Assembly: GCA_002336405.1 (NCBI GenBank)
Contig: DDEJ01000102.1
Location: 19,482-34,627 of the forward strand
Origin: Rhodobacteraceae bacterium UBA1957
Lineage (GTDB): Bacteria; Pseudomonadota; Alphaproteobacteria; Rhodobacterales; Rhodobacteraceae
Direction: 5' to 3'
Length of the DNA stretch: 15,146 nucleotides
Positions 8,412 to 15,146 of the stretch are shown piece by piece. The notes beneath the pieces were generated by a model. It was not told the origin of the DNA. It did no database searches and was given only the letters and a program-made list of their open reading frames with translations. The position numbers and the translations under genes are program-made. Within the stretch, counting starts at the first letter, position 1. Every line of letters starts with the position of its first letter.

Positions 8412-9205
8412 ATGAATCAATCTGAAAAATTCATTTTATTAGCCTAAATGCACAGGAAAGGTCAGCCGCTTCTGTTGTATAATATTTGGGATGCAGGCAG
8501 CGCTTTGGCAGTGGTCTCGACTGGGAAAAAGGCGGGTGCAAAAGCCCTTGCGACCAGCAGTTGGGCAGTTGCCACCGCCCACGGGTTTGGAGACGGGCAG
8601 CTAATTCCGCGCGACTTTATGCCGGCGATAACGCAGCGCATTGCCGCTTGTGTCACCGTGCCGGTAACGGCTGATTTTGAAGGCGGTTATGCGGTGTCCC
8701 CGCTGGATATTGAGCACTCTACTGCAGCTTTGTTGGCGACGGGTATTGCCGGGCTGAACTTTGAGGATTACGTGCTTGGTGGCGCTGGGCTTTACAGTAT
8801 TGCAGCACAGGTGCTGCGGATTGCTGCGGTACGCGCAGCTTGTCTCCGGGCATCAATTCTGACGTTTATCAACGCAAGGACAGACCTGTTTTTGCAGCAA
8901 GTCGACACCGGGCAACATGCGGGCCTTATCGAGCAGGCAATTGCCCGCGCGCGGGCTTATCAAAACGCCGGCGCTGATGGTTTTTTGTCCCGGATTTGAC
9001 GGATCAACGTCTGATTGGGCGCTTATGCGCGGCCTTAGAAATGCCGGTAAATATAATGCTGGACGCGCCACTAACGCCGATTGACTTGGAAACAGGCGGT
9101 AATGTGGCGCGCATCAGCGTTGGACCTCTGGGGTATCAGTTGGCTTGTCAGGACTTAGGCGGCCGCTTTGGCGCCTGCGTCGATGATGTGTATCGCTTGT
9201 CTCGG
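8412..9205 (+). pseudogene. Decayed isocitrate lyase/PEP mutase family gene
   Basis: The family catalyses C-C or P-C bond chemistry on 2-oxo acids or phosphonates; this subgroup has no assigned substrate. A strong site (AGGGGAG at 8397-8403) precedes the ATG at 8412, which reads MNQSEKFI and then stops at TAA 8445-8447. The next frame over reads FISLNAQE, the expected continuation, before the original frame resumes with PLLLYNIWDAGSA. A T lost at 8434-8437 and an A gained at 8457-8459 explain this. The body keeps TADFEGGYA, LNFEDYVLGGAGLY and FINARTDLFL. GADGFL then meets a second break: a T missing from the run at 8981-8986 shifts out VPDLTDQRLIGRLCAA, found in frame from 8996. That frame reads NVARISVGP, then has no stop until 9460. 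The end near 9205 is estimated from family length. It was probably co-transcribed with ada. Confidence 0.85.
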
Positions 9206-9325
9206 GCCCTTAAAACATGTCACAGAAAACGGTCTCGAGTGCTCATCATTGAGATGCCACTTGCGACCTCAATCGCGACGGTCAGGCACAGGCTGGGCGC
9301 GCCAGATACGCATGGACCTGTGGCG

Positions 9326-11215
9326 CTAGTTTGCATAGCCCAGCGATTGCAAAGCCTGCTTGATCTCGTCCAGAATTGCCGGATCATCAATGGTTGCAGG
9401 CATTTTAAACGCCTCACTGTCAGCGATTTTAACCATTGTGGCACGCAGAATTTTGCCTGATCGGGTTTTGGGCAATCGGTCGACCACGAGTGCCAGTTTG
9501 AACGCAGCCACCGGGCCGATAGTGTCGCGCACCATTTTGATGCATTCCTTGGTAATCTCAATATGTGGGCGGTTCACACCTTTGGTCAGGCAGACAAATC
9601 CGAGCGGCAACTGGCCTTTCAACTCGTCTGTAACACCAATCACGGCGCATTCTGCCACGTCGGGGTGGTTGGCCAGCACTTCCTCCATCGCGCCGGTTGA
9701 TAGGCGGTGGCCGGCAACATTGATCACGTCATCGGTGCGCGACATAATATATATATAGCCATCCTCGTCGATCATGCCTGCGTCACCGGTCTCGTAATAG
9801 CCGGGAAAGGTGGTCAGATAGGATTTGCGGTACCGCGCTTCGGCGTTCCACAAGTTTGGCAACGTGCCCGGGGGCAGGGGCAGTTTGATCGCAATAGCGC
9901 CCAAATCGCCGGCGGGCAGCGGATTGCCGCCCTCGTCGAGAACCTGTACGTCATAGCCCGGCATCGGCACCGAGGGCGAGCCAATTTTAATCGGCAGCGC
10001 CTCGATCCCGACCGGGTTGCCGGCAATGGTCCAGCCGGTTTCGGTCTGCCACCAATGGTCAATCACCGGTACGCCCAACAGATTTTGCGCCCAGTGGATG
10101 GTATCGGGGTCGGCACGCTCTCCGGCTAGATACAGCGCGTTCAGGCATGATAGATCATATTTGGCCCGAAACTCCCCCTTGGGATCTTCGCGTTTGATAG
10201 CGCGAAACGCTGTTGGGGCAGTGAAAAAGCTGCGTACGTTATATTCGGAAATTACCCGCCAGAAGGTGCCAGCATCCGGCGTGCCGACAGGCTTGCCTTC
10301 AAATACAATCGTGGTGTTGCCATGGATCAACGGCGCATAGCAGATATACGAATGCCCAACCACCCAGCCAACATCCGACGCGGCCCAGAACACATCACCC
10401 GGATCGACGTTATAGATATTTTTCATTGTCCATTGCAGTGATACCAGATGGCCAGCGGTGGGACGGATCACGCCCTTTGGTGCACCGGTGGTCCCTGAGG
10501 TATATAAAATATATGCAGGATGGTTGCCTTCGACGGGCAGACATTCCGCGGGGGTGACGCCGTCTTGGATAGCATGCCAGTCAAAATCACGGCCCGCGAT
10601 CAATTCGGCTGGGTGCTGCTCGCGTTGTAGGATGATCACGGTTTCAGGCTTGTGGTCTGCCAACTCAATAGCGGTGTCGATCAACGGTTTATAGGCAATA
10701 ATGCGGGTCGGCTCTATCCCGCAGGAGCCTGCAAGAATGGCCTTGGGCCGGGCGTCATCAAGCCGTACCGCCAGTTCATGGGCTGCAAACCCACCAAACA
10801 CCACTGAATGGATGGCCCCGATACGGGCACAGGCCAGCATCGCAACCAAGGCTTCCGGCACCATGGGCATATAGATCACAACCCGGTCACCCTTGGTGAT
10901 GCCCCGGGCCAGCAGTGCCCCGGCGAGGTTTGCAGTTTGCGCTTTCAACTCGGCATATGTCGTAGTGGCTTTGACGCCGGTGATCGGGCTGTCATAGATG
11001 ATCGCCGTCCGTGCGCCATTGCCGGCCTCAACATGACGGTCGACGGCATTGTAGCAGGTGTTAACCATCCCATCGGTATACCATTCATACAACGGCGCAT
11101 TGGTATCATTCAGGGCTTTGGTTGGCTTTTTGTACCAGTCTATGGCGGTCGCCGCATGCATCCAAAACGCTTCGGGGTCTTGTTGCCAACTGTTGTAGAT
11201 TTCCGAATAGCCCAT
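9326..11215 (-). CDS. prpE: Propionate-CoA ligase (AMP-forming), PrpE/ACSS3 type
   Basis: The enzyme activates propionate, and probably other short acids, to the acyl-CoA through an acyl-adenylate. The product has 629 residues, standard for PrpE. The N-terminal acetyl-CoA synthetase-like region is followed by the ATP-binding YTSGTTGAPKG at 238-248, WWQTETGW, YYETGDAG, SRTDDVINVAGHRLSTG and the catalytic lysine in KTRSGKILR (Lys588). GHRLSTG and WWQTETG are typical of acetyl/propionyl-CoA synthetases. I chose the ATG at 11215 (MGYSEIYNSW) over the open frame to 11245, because homologues start here. Propionyl rather than acetyl specificity is inferred from overall resemblance to PrpE. It lies 225 bases downstream of maeB on the same strand. 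The gap holds only a 44-codon open frame (11275-11409, plus) without a convincing ribosome site. Confidence 0.93.
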   Translation of the reverse strand: MGYSEIYNSWQQDPEAFWMHAATAIDWYKKPTKALNDTNAPLYEWYTDGMVNTCYNAVDRHVEAGNGARTAIIYDSPITGVKATTTYAELKAQTANLAGALLARGITKGDRVVIYMPMVPEALVAMLACARIGAIHSVVFGGFAAHELAVRLDDARPKAILAGSCGIEPTRIIAYKPLIDTAIELADHKPETVIILQREQHPAELIAGRDFDWHAIQDGVTPAECLPVEGNHPAYILYTSGTTGAPKGVIRPTAGHLVSLQWTMKNIYNVDPGDVFWAASDVGWVVGHSYICYAPLIHGNTTIVFEGKPVGTPDAGTFWRVISEYNVRSFFTAPTAFRAIKREDPKGEFRAKYDLSCLNALYLAGERADPDTIHWAQNLLGVPVIDHWWQTETGWTIAGNPVGIEALPIKIGSPSVPMPGYDVQVLDEGGNPLPAGDLGAIAIKLPLPPGTLPNLWNAEARYRKSYLTTFPGYYETGDAGMIDEDGYIYIMSRTDDVINVAGHRLSTGAMEEVLANHPDVAECAVIGVTDELKGQLPLGFVCLTKGVNRPHIEITKECIKMVRDTIGPVAAFKLALVVDRLPKTRSGKILRATMVKIADSEAFKMPATIDDPAILDEIKQALQSLGYAN

Positions 11216-11440
11216 GGACGTCTCTTTCTTTTCGCAAAATTTCAATGCGCGGTAGGGTGACGCTGTTTACCGCTATGCGCAAGGAGATTTTAGACGCGCG
11301 GCTTGCGGGGCCGTGGCGCCTGACGTTGGTTGCGTGTGCCTGCGCCAAGGTTGCAACGCCGCTACCGCTTATTCAATGCCCTGACAACTGGCGCCAGAGG
11401 TGCCGGTAGCTATGGTCAGACGGTGGCCATACACAGCGTG

Positions 11441-13720
11441 CTATCCATAGTGAGTGACAGGGGTTCCGGCAATGGCTGCCATATTTAACAATCCGCGCGC
11501 CGTGATCGAGGGCGTCACGATATGGGCTTTGTTACCGAGCCCCATCAAAATCGGTCCGACCTCTAGGCCGTCGGCTTTGGATTTTAAAATATTGCGCACG
11601 CCTGATGCGGCATCGGCATTGGCAAAGATCAGCACATTCGCGGCACCTTGCATTTTGTTGCCGGGGAAAATGCGGGCACGCAGTTCAGGATCCAGGGCTG
11701 AATCAATATTCATTTCACCTTCATAGGTGAAATCCAGTTTCATGGCGTCCAACAGGGCAATGGCAGCACGCAGGCGATCGCCGGTATCGCTTTGAAGATT
11801 GCCAAATTGCGAATGGGCGCACATCGCGATGTTGGGGATCAATCCAAAACGCCGGACATGGCGGGCCGCGCCAATGACGGTCTCGGCGATTTGCGCAGGC
11901 GACGGGTCGGATCGAATGTGCGTATCGCCGATGAACAGAGGCCCATCTTCCAGAATAACCAACGACAGGGCGCCGTGGGGCTGTTGGTTTTTCTGTCCCA
12001 GAACTTGATTGATATAGTTCAGGTGCCATCTGTATTGGCCGAATGTACCACAGATTAAGCTGTCAGCTTCTTGCCGGTGTACCATCACTGCGGCAATTGC
12101 GGTGTTATTGGTACGCATGATCGCTTTCGCAAGATCTGGTGTCACACCATCGCGCGCCATAAGCTGGTGATAGGTGCCCCAGTAATCCCGGTAACGGGGG
12201 TCATCCTGCGGATTGACGATACTAAAGTCCCGGTCTGGTCTGATATCAAGCCCGATCCGTTCGCACCTATGTAAAATGACCTCTGGTCGACCAATAAGGA
12301 TGGGGTGTTCGGTGGTTTCTTCCAAAACCGCTTGGGCCGCGCGCAGAACCCGTTCGTCTTCGCCTTCAGCAAAGACGATTTTGCGCGGGGCCAGACGCGC
12401 TGATTCAAACACAGGGCGCATTAAAAGTGCCGATTTGAAGACCGAGGCGTCAAGTTCAGCCTTGTACGCCTCGATATCATCCAGCACGCGTGTCGCGACC
12501 CCGGTTTCCATAGCAGCGCGGGCAACGGCGCTGGCAATGACACCGGACAGGCGCGGATCAAAGGGTTTAGGGATAAGGTAATCGGGTCCGAATGTCATCT
12601 GTTCGCCCTGATAAGCGGCAGCAGCCTCTGCACTGGTGCTGGCACAGGCCAATTCTGCGATCGCATCGACGCAGGCAATCTGCATGGCATCATTGATCTG
12701 CGTTGCACCGACATCGAGCGCGCCACGAAAAATGAACGGAAAGCACAGCACATTGTTAACCTGATTGGGAACATCGCTGCGCCCGGTTGCGATAATTGCA
12801 TCCGGGGCGACCGCACGCGCGGCATCGGGCTGAATTTCGGGCGTCGGGTTTGCCAGTGCAAATATGATTGGCTGTGCTGTCATCTTTGCCACCATTTCGG
12901 GGGTCAACACGTTTGGTCCGGACAGCCCCAGAAACACATCGGCACCATCTATGACTTGACCGAGGTTGCGCTTGTCACTGTTTTGGGCGAAGGCCGCTTT
13001 TTGTGGATTCATATCCTCGCCACGTCCCTCATAGACCAAACCATGCACGTCGCAGAGCCAGATATTTTCCCGCTTTACCCCCAGTTTAAGCAACATGTTT
13101 AAACACGCAATTCCTGCGGCGCCACCCCCGGTTGAGACAATCTTAACCTCCGAGAATGACTTTTTCGCCACCTTCAGTGCGTTGGTCGCCGCCGCCCCAA
13201 CCACGATGGCAGTCCCGTGCTGATCGTCGTGGAATACCGGGATGTTCATCCGTTCGCGGCAAATTTTTTCAACAATAAAACAATCGGGGGCTTTTATATC
13301 TTCAAGATTGATCGCACCAAATGTTGGTTGCAGTGCGCAAACGATATCGGCCAGTTTTTCGGGGTCTGTTTCATCCAGTTCGATGTCAAAGCAATCGATA
13401 TTGGCAAATTTTTTGAACAAAACCGCCTTGCCCTCCATCACTGGCTTTGCGGCCAGTGCCCCGATATTGCCTAACCCAAGAACGGCAGACCCGTTAGTCA
13501 CCACAGCAACCAGATTGCCTCTGGCGGTATAGAGTTGAGCGGCTTTTGGGTCGGCTTTGATCTCCAGGCAGGCCTCGGCAACCCCCGGTGAATAGGCGCG
13601 CGCCAGATCACGCCCCGTTGCTAGCGATTTGGTGGCTCTGATTTCTAATTTTCCGGGTTTGGGAAATTGGTGATAGTCTAGGGCGGCTTTCCGCAGCGAT
13701 TCAGGTGGATTTTCAGACAT
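11441..13720 (-). CDS. maeB: NADP-dependent malic enzyme with C-terminal phosphotransacetylase-like domain
   Basis: MaeB oxidatively decarboxylates malate to pyruvate with NADP reduction. The product has 759 residues, the usual two-domain size. In the malic enzyme half, the catalytic Tyr43 lies in [10 protein letters not shown] and Lys92 in [12 protein letters not shown]. The metal ligands are Glu140-Asp141 ([11 protein letters not shown]) and Asp166 (FHDDQHGTA), and the Rossmann motif GGGAAG is at 198-203. The second half, from about residue 430 ([20 protein letters not shown]), resembles phosphate acetyltransferase. In MaeB proteins this domain is regulatory, sensing acetyl-CoA, rather than an active transferase. 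I chose the ATG at 13720 because homologues begin at MS or MT before [18 protein letters not shown]. An alternative ATG at 13732 has no ribosome site. The palindrome at 13742-13759 is 21 bases upstream. Confidence 0.96.
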   Translation of the reverse strand: MSENPPESLRKAALDYHQFPKPGKLEIRATKSLATGRDLARAYSPGVAEACLEIKADPKAAQLYTARGNLVAVVTNGSAVLGLGNIGALAAKPVMEGKAVLFKKFANIDCFDIELDETDPEKLADIVCALQPTFGAINLEDIKAPDCFIVEKICRERMNIPVFHDDQHGTAIVVGAAATNALKVAKKSFSEVKIVSTGGGAAGIACLNMLLKLGVKRENIWLCDVHGLVYEGRGEDMNPQKAAFAQNSDKRNLGQVIDGADVFLGLSGPNVLTPEMVAKMTAQPIIFALANPTPEIQPDAARAVAPDAIIATGRSDVPNQVNNVLCFPFIFRGALDVGATQINDAMQIACVDAIAELACASTSAEAAAAYQGEQMTFGPDYLIPKPFDPRLSGVIASAVARAAMETGVATRVLDDIEAYKAELDASVFKSALLMRPVFESARLAPRKIVFAEGEDERVLRAAQAVLEETTEHPILIGRPEVILHRCERIGLDIRPDRDFSIVNPQDDPRYRDYWGTYHQLMARDGVTPDLAKAIMRTNNTAIAAVMVHRQEADSLICGTFGQYRWHLNYINQVLGQKNQQPHGALSLVILEDGPLFIGDTHIRSDPSPAQIAETVIGAARHVRRFGLIPNIAMCAHSQFGNLQSDTGDRLRAAIALLDAMKLDFTYEGEMNIDSALDPELRARIFPGNKMQGAANVLIFANADAASGVRNILKSKADGLEVGPILMGLGNKAHIVTPSITARGLLNMAAIAGTPVTHYG

Positions 13721-13741
13721 TGGACGCCCCATTTCGAATTT

Positions 13742-13759
13742 TAGTTTAATATTAAACTA
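13742..13759. promoter_or_regulatory. 18-bp perfect palindrome between maeB and the cupin gene
   Basis: TAGTTTAATATTAAACTA is a perfect palindrome, centred in the 139-base divergent region, 21 bases upstream of the maeB ATG and about 100 bases before the cupin ATG. Length and symmetry fit a dimeric operator of the MarR, TetR or GntR kind. No regulator gene lies in the window. Its position could control either or both genes. Confidence 0.55.
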
Positions 13760-13762
13760 TTT

Positions 13763-13790
13763 TTAACTTCGGGGAAAGTGTAGGTTTTAT
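13763..13790 (+). promoter_or_regulatory. Candidate promoter of the cupin gene
   Basis: TTAACT (13763-13768) and TTTTAT (13785-13790) are 16 bases apart and lie immediately after the palindrome. Both are weak matches. A repressor bound at the palindrome would sit against the -35 region. Confidence 0.25.
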
Positions 13791-13859
13791 TCTGTCGTGA
13801 TGCAACGGTGCTTGAAGTTAGGCCAATCAGGTCGCAAAGTGTGGAAAGGGAGGGGTATT

Positions 13860-14948
13860 ATGACAACGACACATGCTGAAATCAGAATTCCTACGTCAGA
13901 CTTGCGCGCGGATATTCCATTTTTCACAAGAACGTTAAATCTACGCATGGATATGATTTATCCGGCCGATGATCCGCAGGTGGCGGTGTTCTCTGGGCAT
14001 GGCGTACGGCTGCGGATTGAAACCGGGGCGTCTGAGGCGCCGGTCACGCTGCGTATTCTGTGTGATGACCCAAGCAGCTTTGCCGGGGGAAATGTCGATC
14101 TGGTGGCCCCAAACGGCACCAAAGTCGAGATTCGCACGGCGCATACACCGATGGTAATGCCGGAAACCCAACACAGCTTCGTGGTGCGACGGCTGTCAGA
14201 TCAAGCCCCATGGGTGATTGGGCGCGCTGGCATGCATTACCGCGACCTGATCCCGGACCGGTTGGGAGGATCGATTATTGCCAGTCATATTCGAATTCCC
14301 GACGGTGGGCCGGTGCCGGATATGGTGCATTATCATACGGTGGGGTTTCAATTGATCTTTTGCTATCGGGGTTGGGTCGACCTTGTCTATGAGGATCAGG
14401 GCGAACCGTTTCGCCTCAAGGCGGGTAATTGCGTGATCCAACCGCCTGAAATCCGCCACAAAGTCATCTATGCCAGCGATAATATCGAGGTGATTGAAAT
14501 CGGGGTGCCCGCCGAGCATGTAACTACGATTGACCATGATATGACCCTGCCGAACGGGCCTGCTGATCCGGCGCGCAAATTCCAAGGCCAGAGCTTTGTA
14601 CATCATAAAGCGGATGCGGCGCAGTGGTCTTCGTTCCGCTTGCCGGGATTTGTCAGTCGCGACACTGAGATCGCCGACCATACCGCAAATGTCGCTGGCG
14701 TGCATGTCGTGCGGCCCAATTCTGGAGTGACTGAATGGACCCATCACAGGTGCGATATTCTGTTTACCTTTGTGATGGAGGGCCGCATGGTCTTGGAAGG
14801 TTCGGATCGTGATCCCGTCGAGTTGGCGCCGGGTGATGCTTTCGTTATTCCGCCGGGGATGGCCACGCGGTACCGCGCGGTGGACGATGATCTGGAATTG
14901 CTAGAGGTTTCCTTGCCGGGGGTGTTCGAAACGATTCTATCGCGGTGA
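13860..14948 (+). CDS. VOC-cupin-cupin protein of unknown function
   Basis: The product has 362 residues and reads as three beta-fold units. Residues 5-95 (EIRIPTSDLRADIPFFTRTL) resemble a vicinal-oxygen-chelate/glyoxalase-like half. Residues 140-220 form a cupin with HYH at 157-159, Gln164 where a Glu is usual, and His200 in PPEIRH. Residues 285-350 form a second cupin with His295-His296, Asp299 and PPGMATRYRA. Where motif 2 usually carries a His, the second cupin has Arg or Tyr. Metal binding is therefore most likely in the first cupin only. The ATG at 13860 follows a strong site (AAGGGAGGGG), so the open frame to 13797 is not used. No signal peptide or membrane segment is visible, so it is probably cytoplasmic. 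It could be a dioxygenase, an isomerase or a small-molecule sensor. It is followed by cdd after 91 bases. Confidence 0.8.
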   Translation: MTTTHAEIRIPTSDLRADIPFFTRTLNLRMDMIYPADDPQVAVFSGHGVRLRIETGASEAPVTLRILCDDPSSFAGGNVDLVAPNGTKVEIRTAHTPMVMPETQHSFVVRRLSDQAPWVIGRAGMHYRDLIPDRLGGSIIASHIRIPDGGPVPDMVHYHTVGFQLIFCYRGWVDLVYEDQGEPFRLKAGNCVIQPPEIRHKVIYASDNIEVIEIGVPAEHVTTIDHDMTLPNGPADPARKFQGQSFVHHKADAAQWSSFRLPGFVSRDTEIADHTANVAGVHVVRPNSGVTEWTHHRCDILFTFVMEGRMVLEGSDRDPVELAPGDAFVIPPGMATRYRAVDDDLELLEVSLPGVFETILSR

Positions 14949-15039
14949 TATTTGGGATGGCTGACCTCAGCTAATCGGCCTTGAAGACGCTGTATGCACA
15001 GGTCATAACGAGACAAAAGTGAACCAAAGAGAGGCGGAA

Positions 15040-15146
15040 ATGTCGCTACTTCAGTCCGCGCAGGCGGTGCGAAAAAATGCTTATGCGCCCTATTCGGGCT
15101 TTAAGGTTGGCGCGGCGTTGCGCGCCCAGTCAGGCGTGGTCTATAC
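15040..15146 (+). CDS. cdd: Cytidine deaminase, N-terminal fragment
   Basis: Cytidine deaminase converts cytidine and deoxycytidine to the uridine forms in pyrimidine salvage. Only the first 35 residues lie inside the window. They read MSLLQSAQAVRKNAYAPYSG and then FKVGAAL, the conserved substrate-binding start of homotetrameric Cdd (AYAPYSxFxVGAAL). The zinc-binding HAE and PCxxC motifs are beyond the edge. The ATG at 15040 has GAGAGG just upstream; an in-frame GTG at 15019 is less likely. Pyrimidine or purine salvage genes may follow. Confidence 0.88.
   Translation, partial: MSLLQSAQAVRKNAYAPYSGFKVGAALRAQSGVVY

Noticed and set aside
9707..10129. Plus-strand 140-codon open frame inside prpE
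   Set aside because: It is fully opposite an intact, strongly recognised gene and has no domain of its own.
11388..11397. CTGGCGCCAG palindrome after maeB
   Set aside because: A ten-base GC-rich palindrome is expected by chance in this base composition, and no T tract follows.
11275..11409. 44-codon open frame between prpE and maeB
   Set aside because: No good ribosome site, no family resemblance, and the open frame extends further into prpE as a shadow.
11412..11432. TATGG/CCATA inverted repeat after maeB
   Set aside because: Only five pairs with an 11-base loop, too weak to call a terminator.
13797..13859. Upstream start for the cupin protein
   Set aside because: The ATG at 13860 has a much better ribosome site, and the 21 extra residues are basic and unlike the VOC start.
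1..15146. CRISPR array, IS element, prophage, tRNA or riboswitch
   Set aside because: No regularly spaced repeats, transposase or phage proteins, and no cloverleaf or known riboswitch pattern, could be recognised by reading.

Overview
The window is about 15.1 kb of an alphaproteobacterial chromosome, most likely a marine member of Rhodobacteraceae (roseobacter group). The placement rests on protein style: the NAD kinase, Ada, PrpE-type ligase and long MaeB-type malic enzyme all read like roseobacter versions. GC is moderate by eye (not counted). It is mostly housekeeping and central metabolism. I see no prophage, insertion sequence, CRISPR array, tRNA or rRNA.

Layout. Positions 1-260 (minus) hold the start of a small HExxH protein, broken by a one-base shift and running off the left edge. 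Positions 261-660 hold no intact gene, but do hold a cluster of TTTGAC/GTCAAA half-sites, a possible remnant of a small lipoprotein and a GC hairpin after lepA. A minus-strand block follows: lepA (661-2460), a YbfF-like alpha/beta hydrolase (2620-3384) and glyA (3417-4712). nadK (4907-5668, plus) is divergent from glyA. An amidase-signature enzyme (5715-7145, minus) converges on nadK and diverges from ada (7327-8376, plus). Just after ada is a decayed isocitrate lyase/PEP mutase family gene (8412 to about 9205). A propionate-type acyl-CoA ligase (prpE, 9326-11215) and a malic enzyme with a C-terminal phosphotransacetylase-like domain (maeB, 11441-13720) lie on the minus strand. A VOC-cupin-cupin protein (13860-14948, plus) diverges from maeB across an 18-bp perfect palindrome. 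The 5' end of cdd (cytidine deaminase) closes the window.

Functional links. GlyA (one-carbon units), NadK (NADP supply), LepA (translation quality) and Ada (alkylation repair) are core functions. PrpE and MaeB fit one route: propionate is activated to propionyl-CoA, enters the C4 pool, and malate is drained to pyruvate with NADPH formation. That pairing is inferred from gene order.

Oddities. Single-base indels in homopolymer runs explain every broken frame seen (three loci, five proposed indels), while about 12 kb of long genes is intact. This looks like local gene decay rather than random sequencing error, although error cannot be excluded. The least ordinary intact gene is the VOC-cupin-cupin protein behind the palindrome. 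I did not find a clear new multi-gene system.
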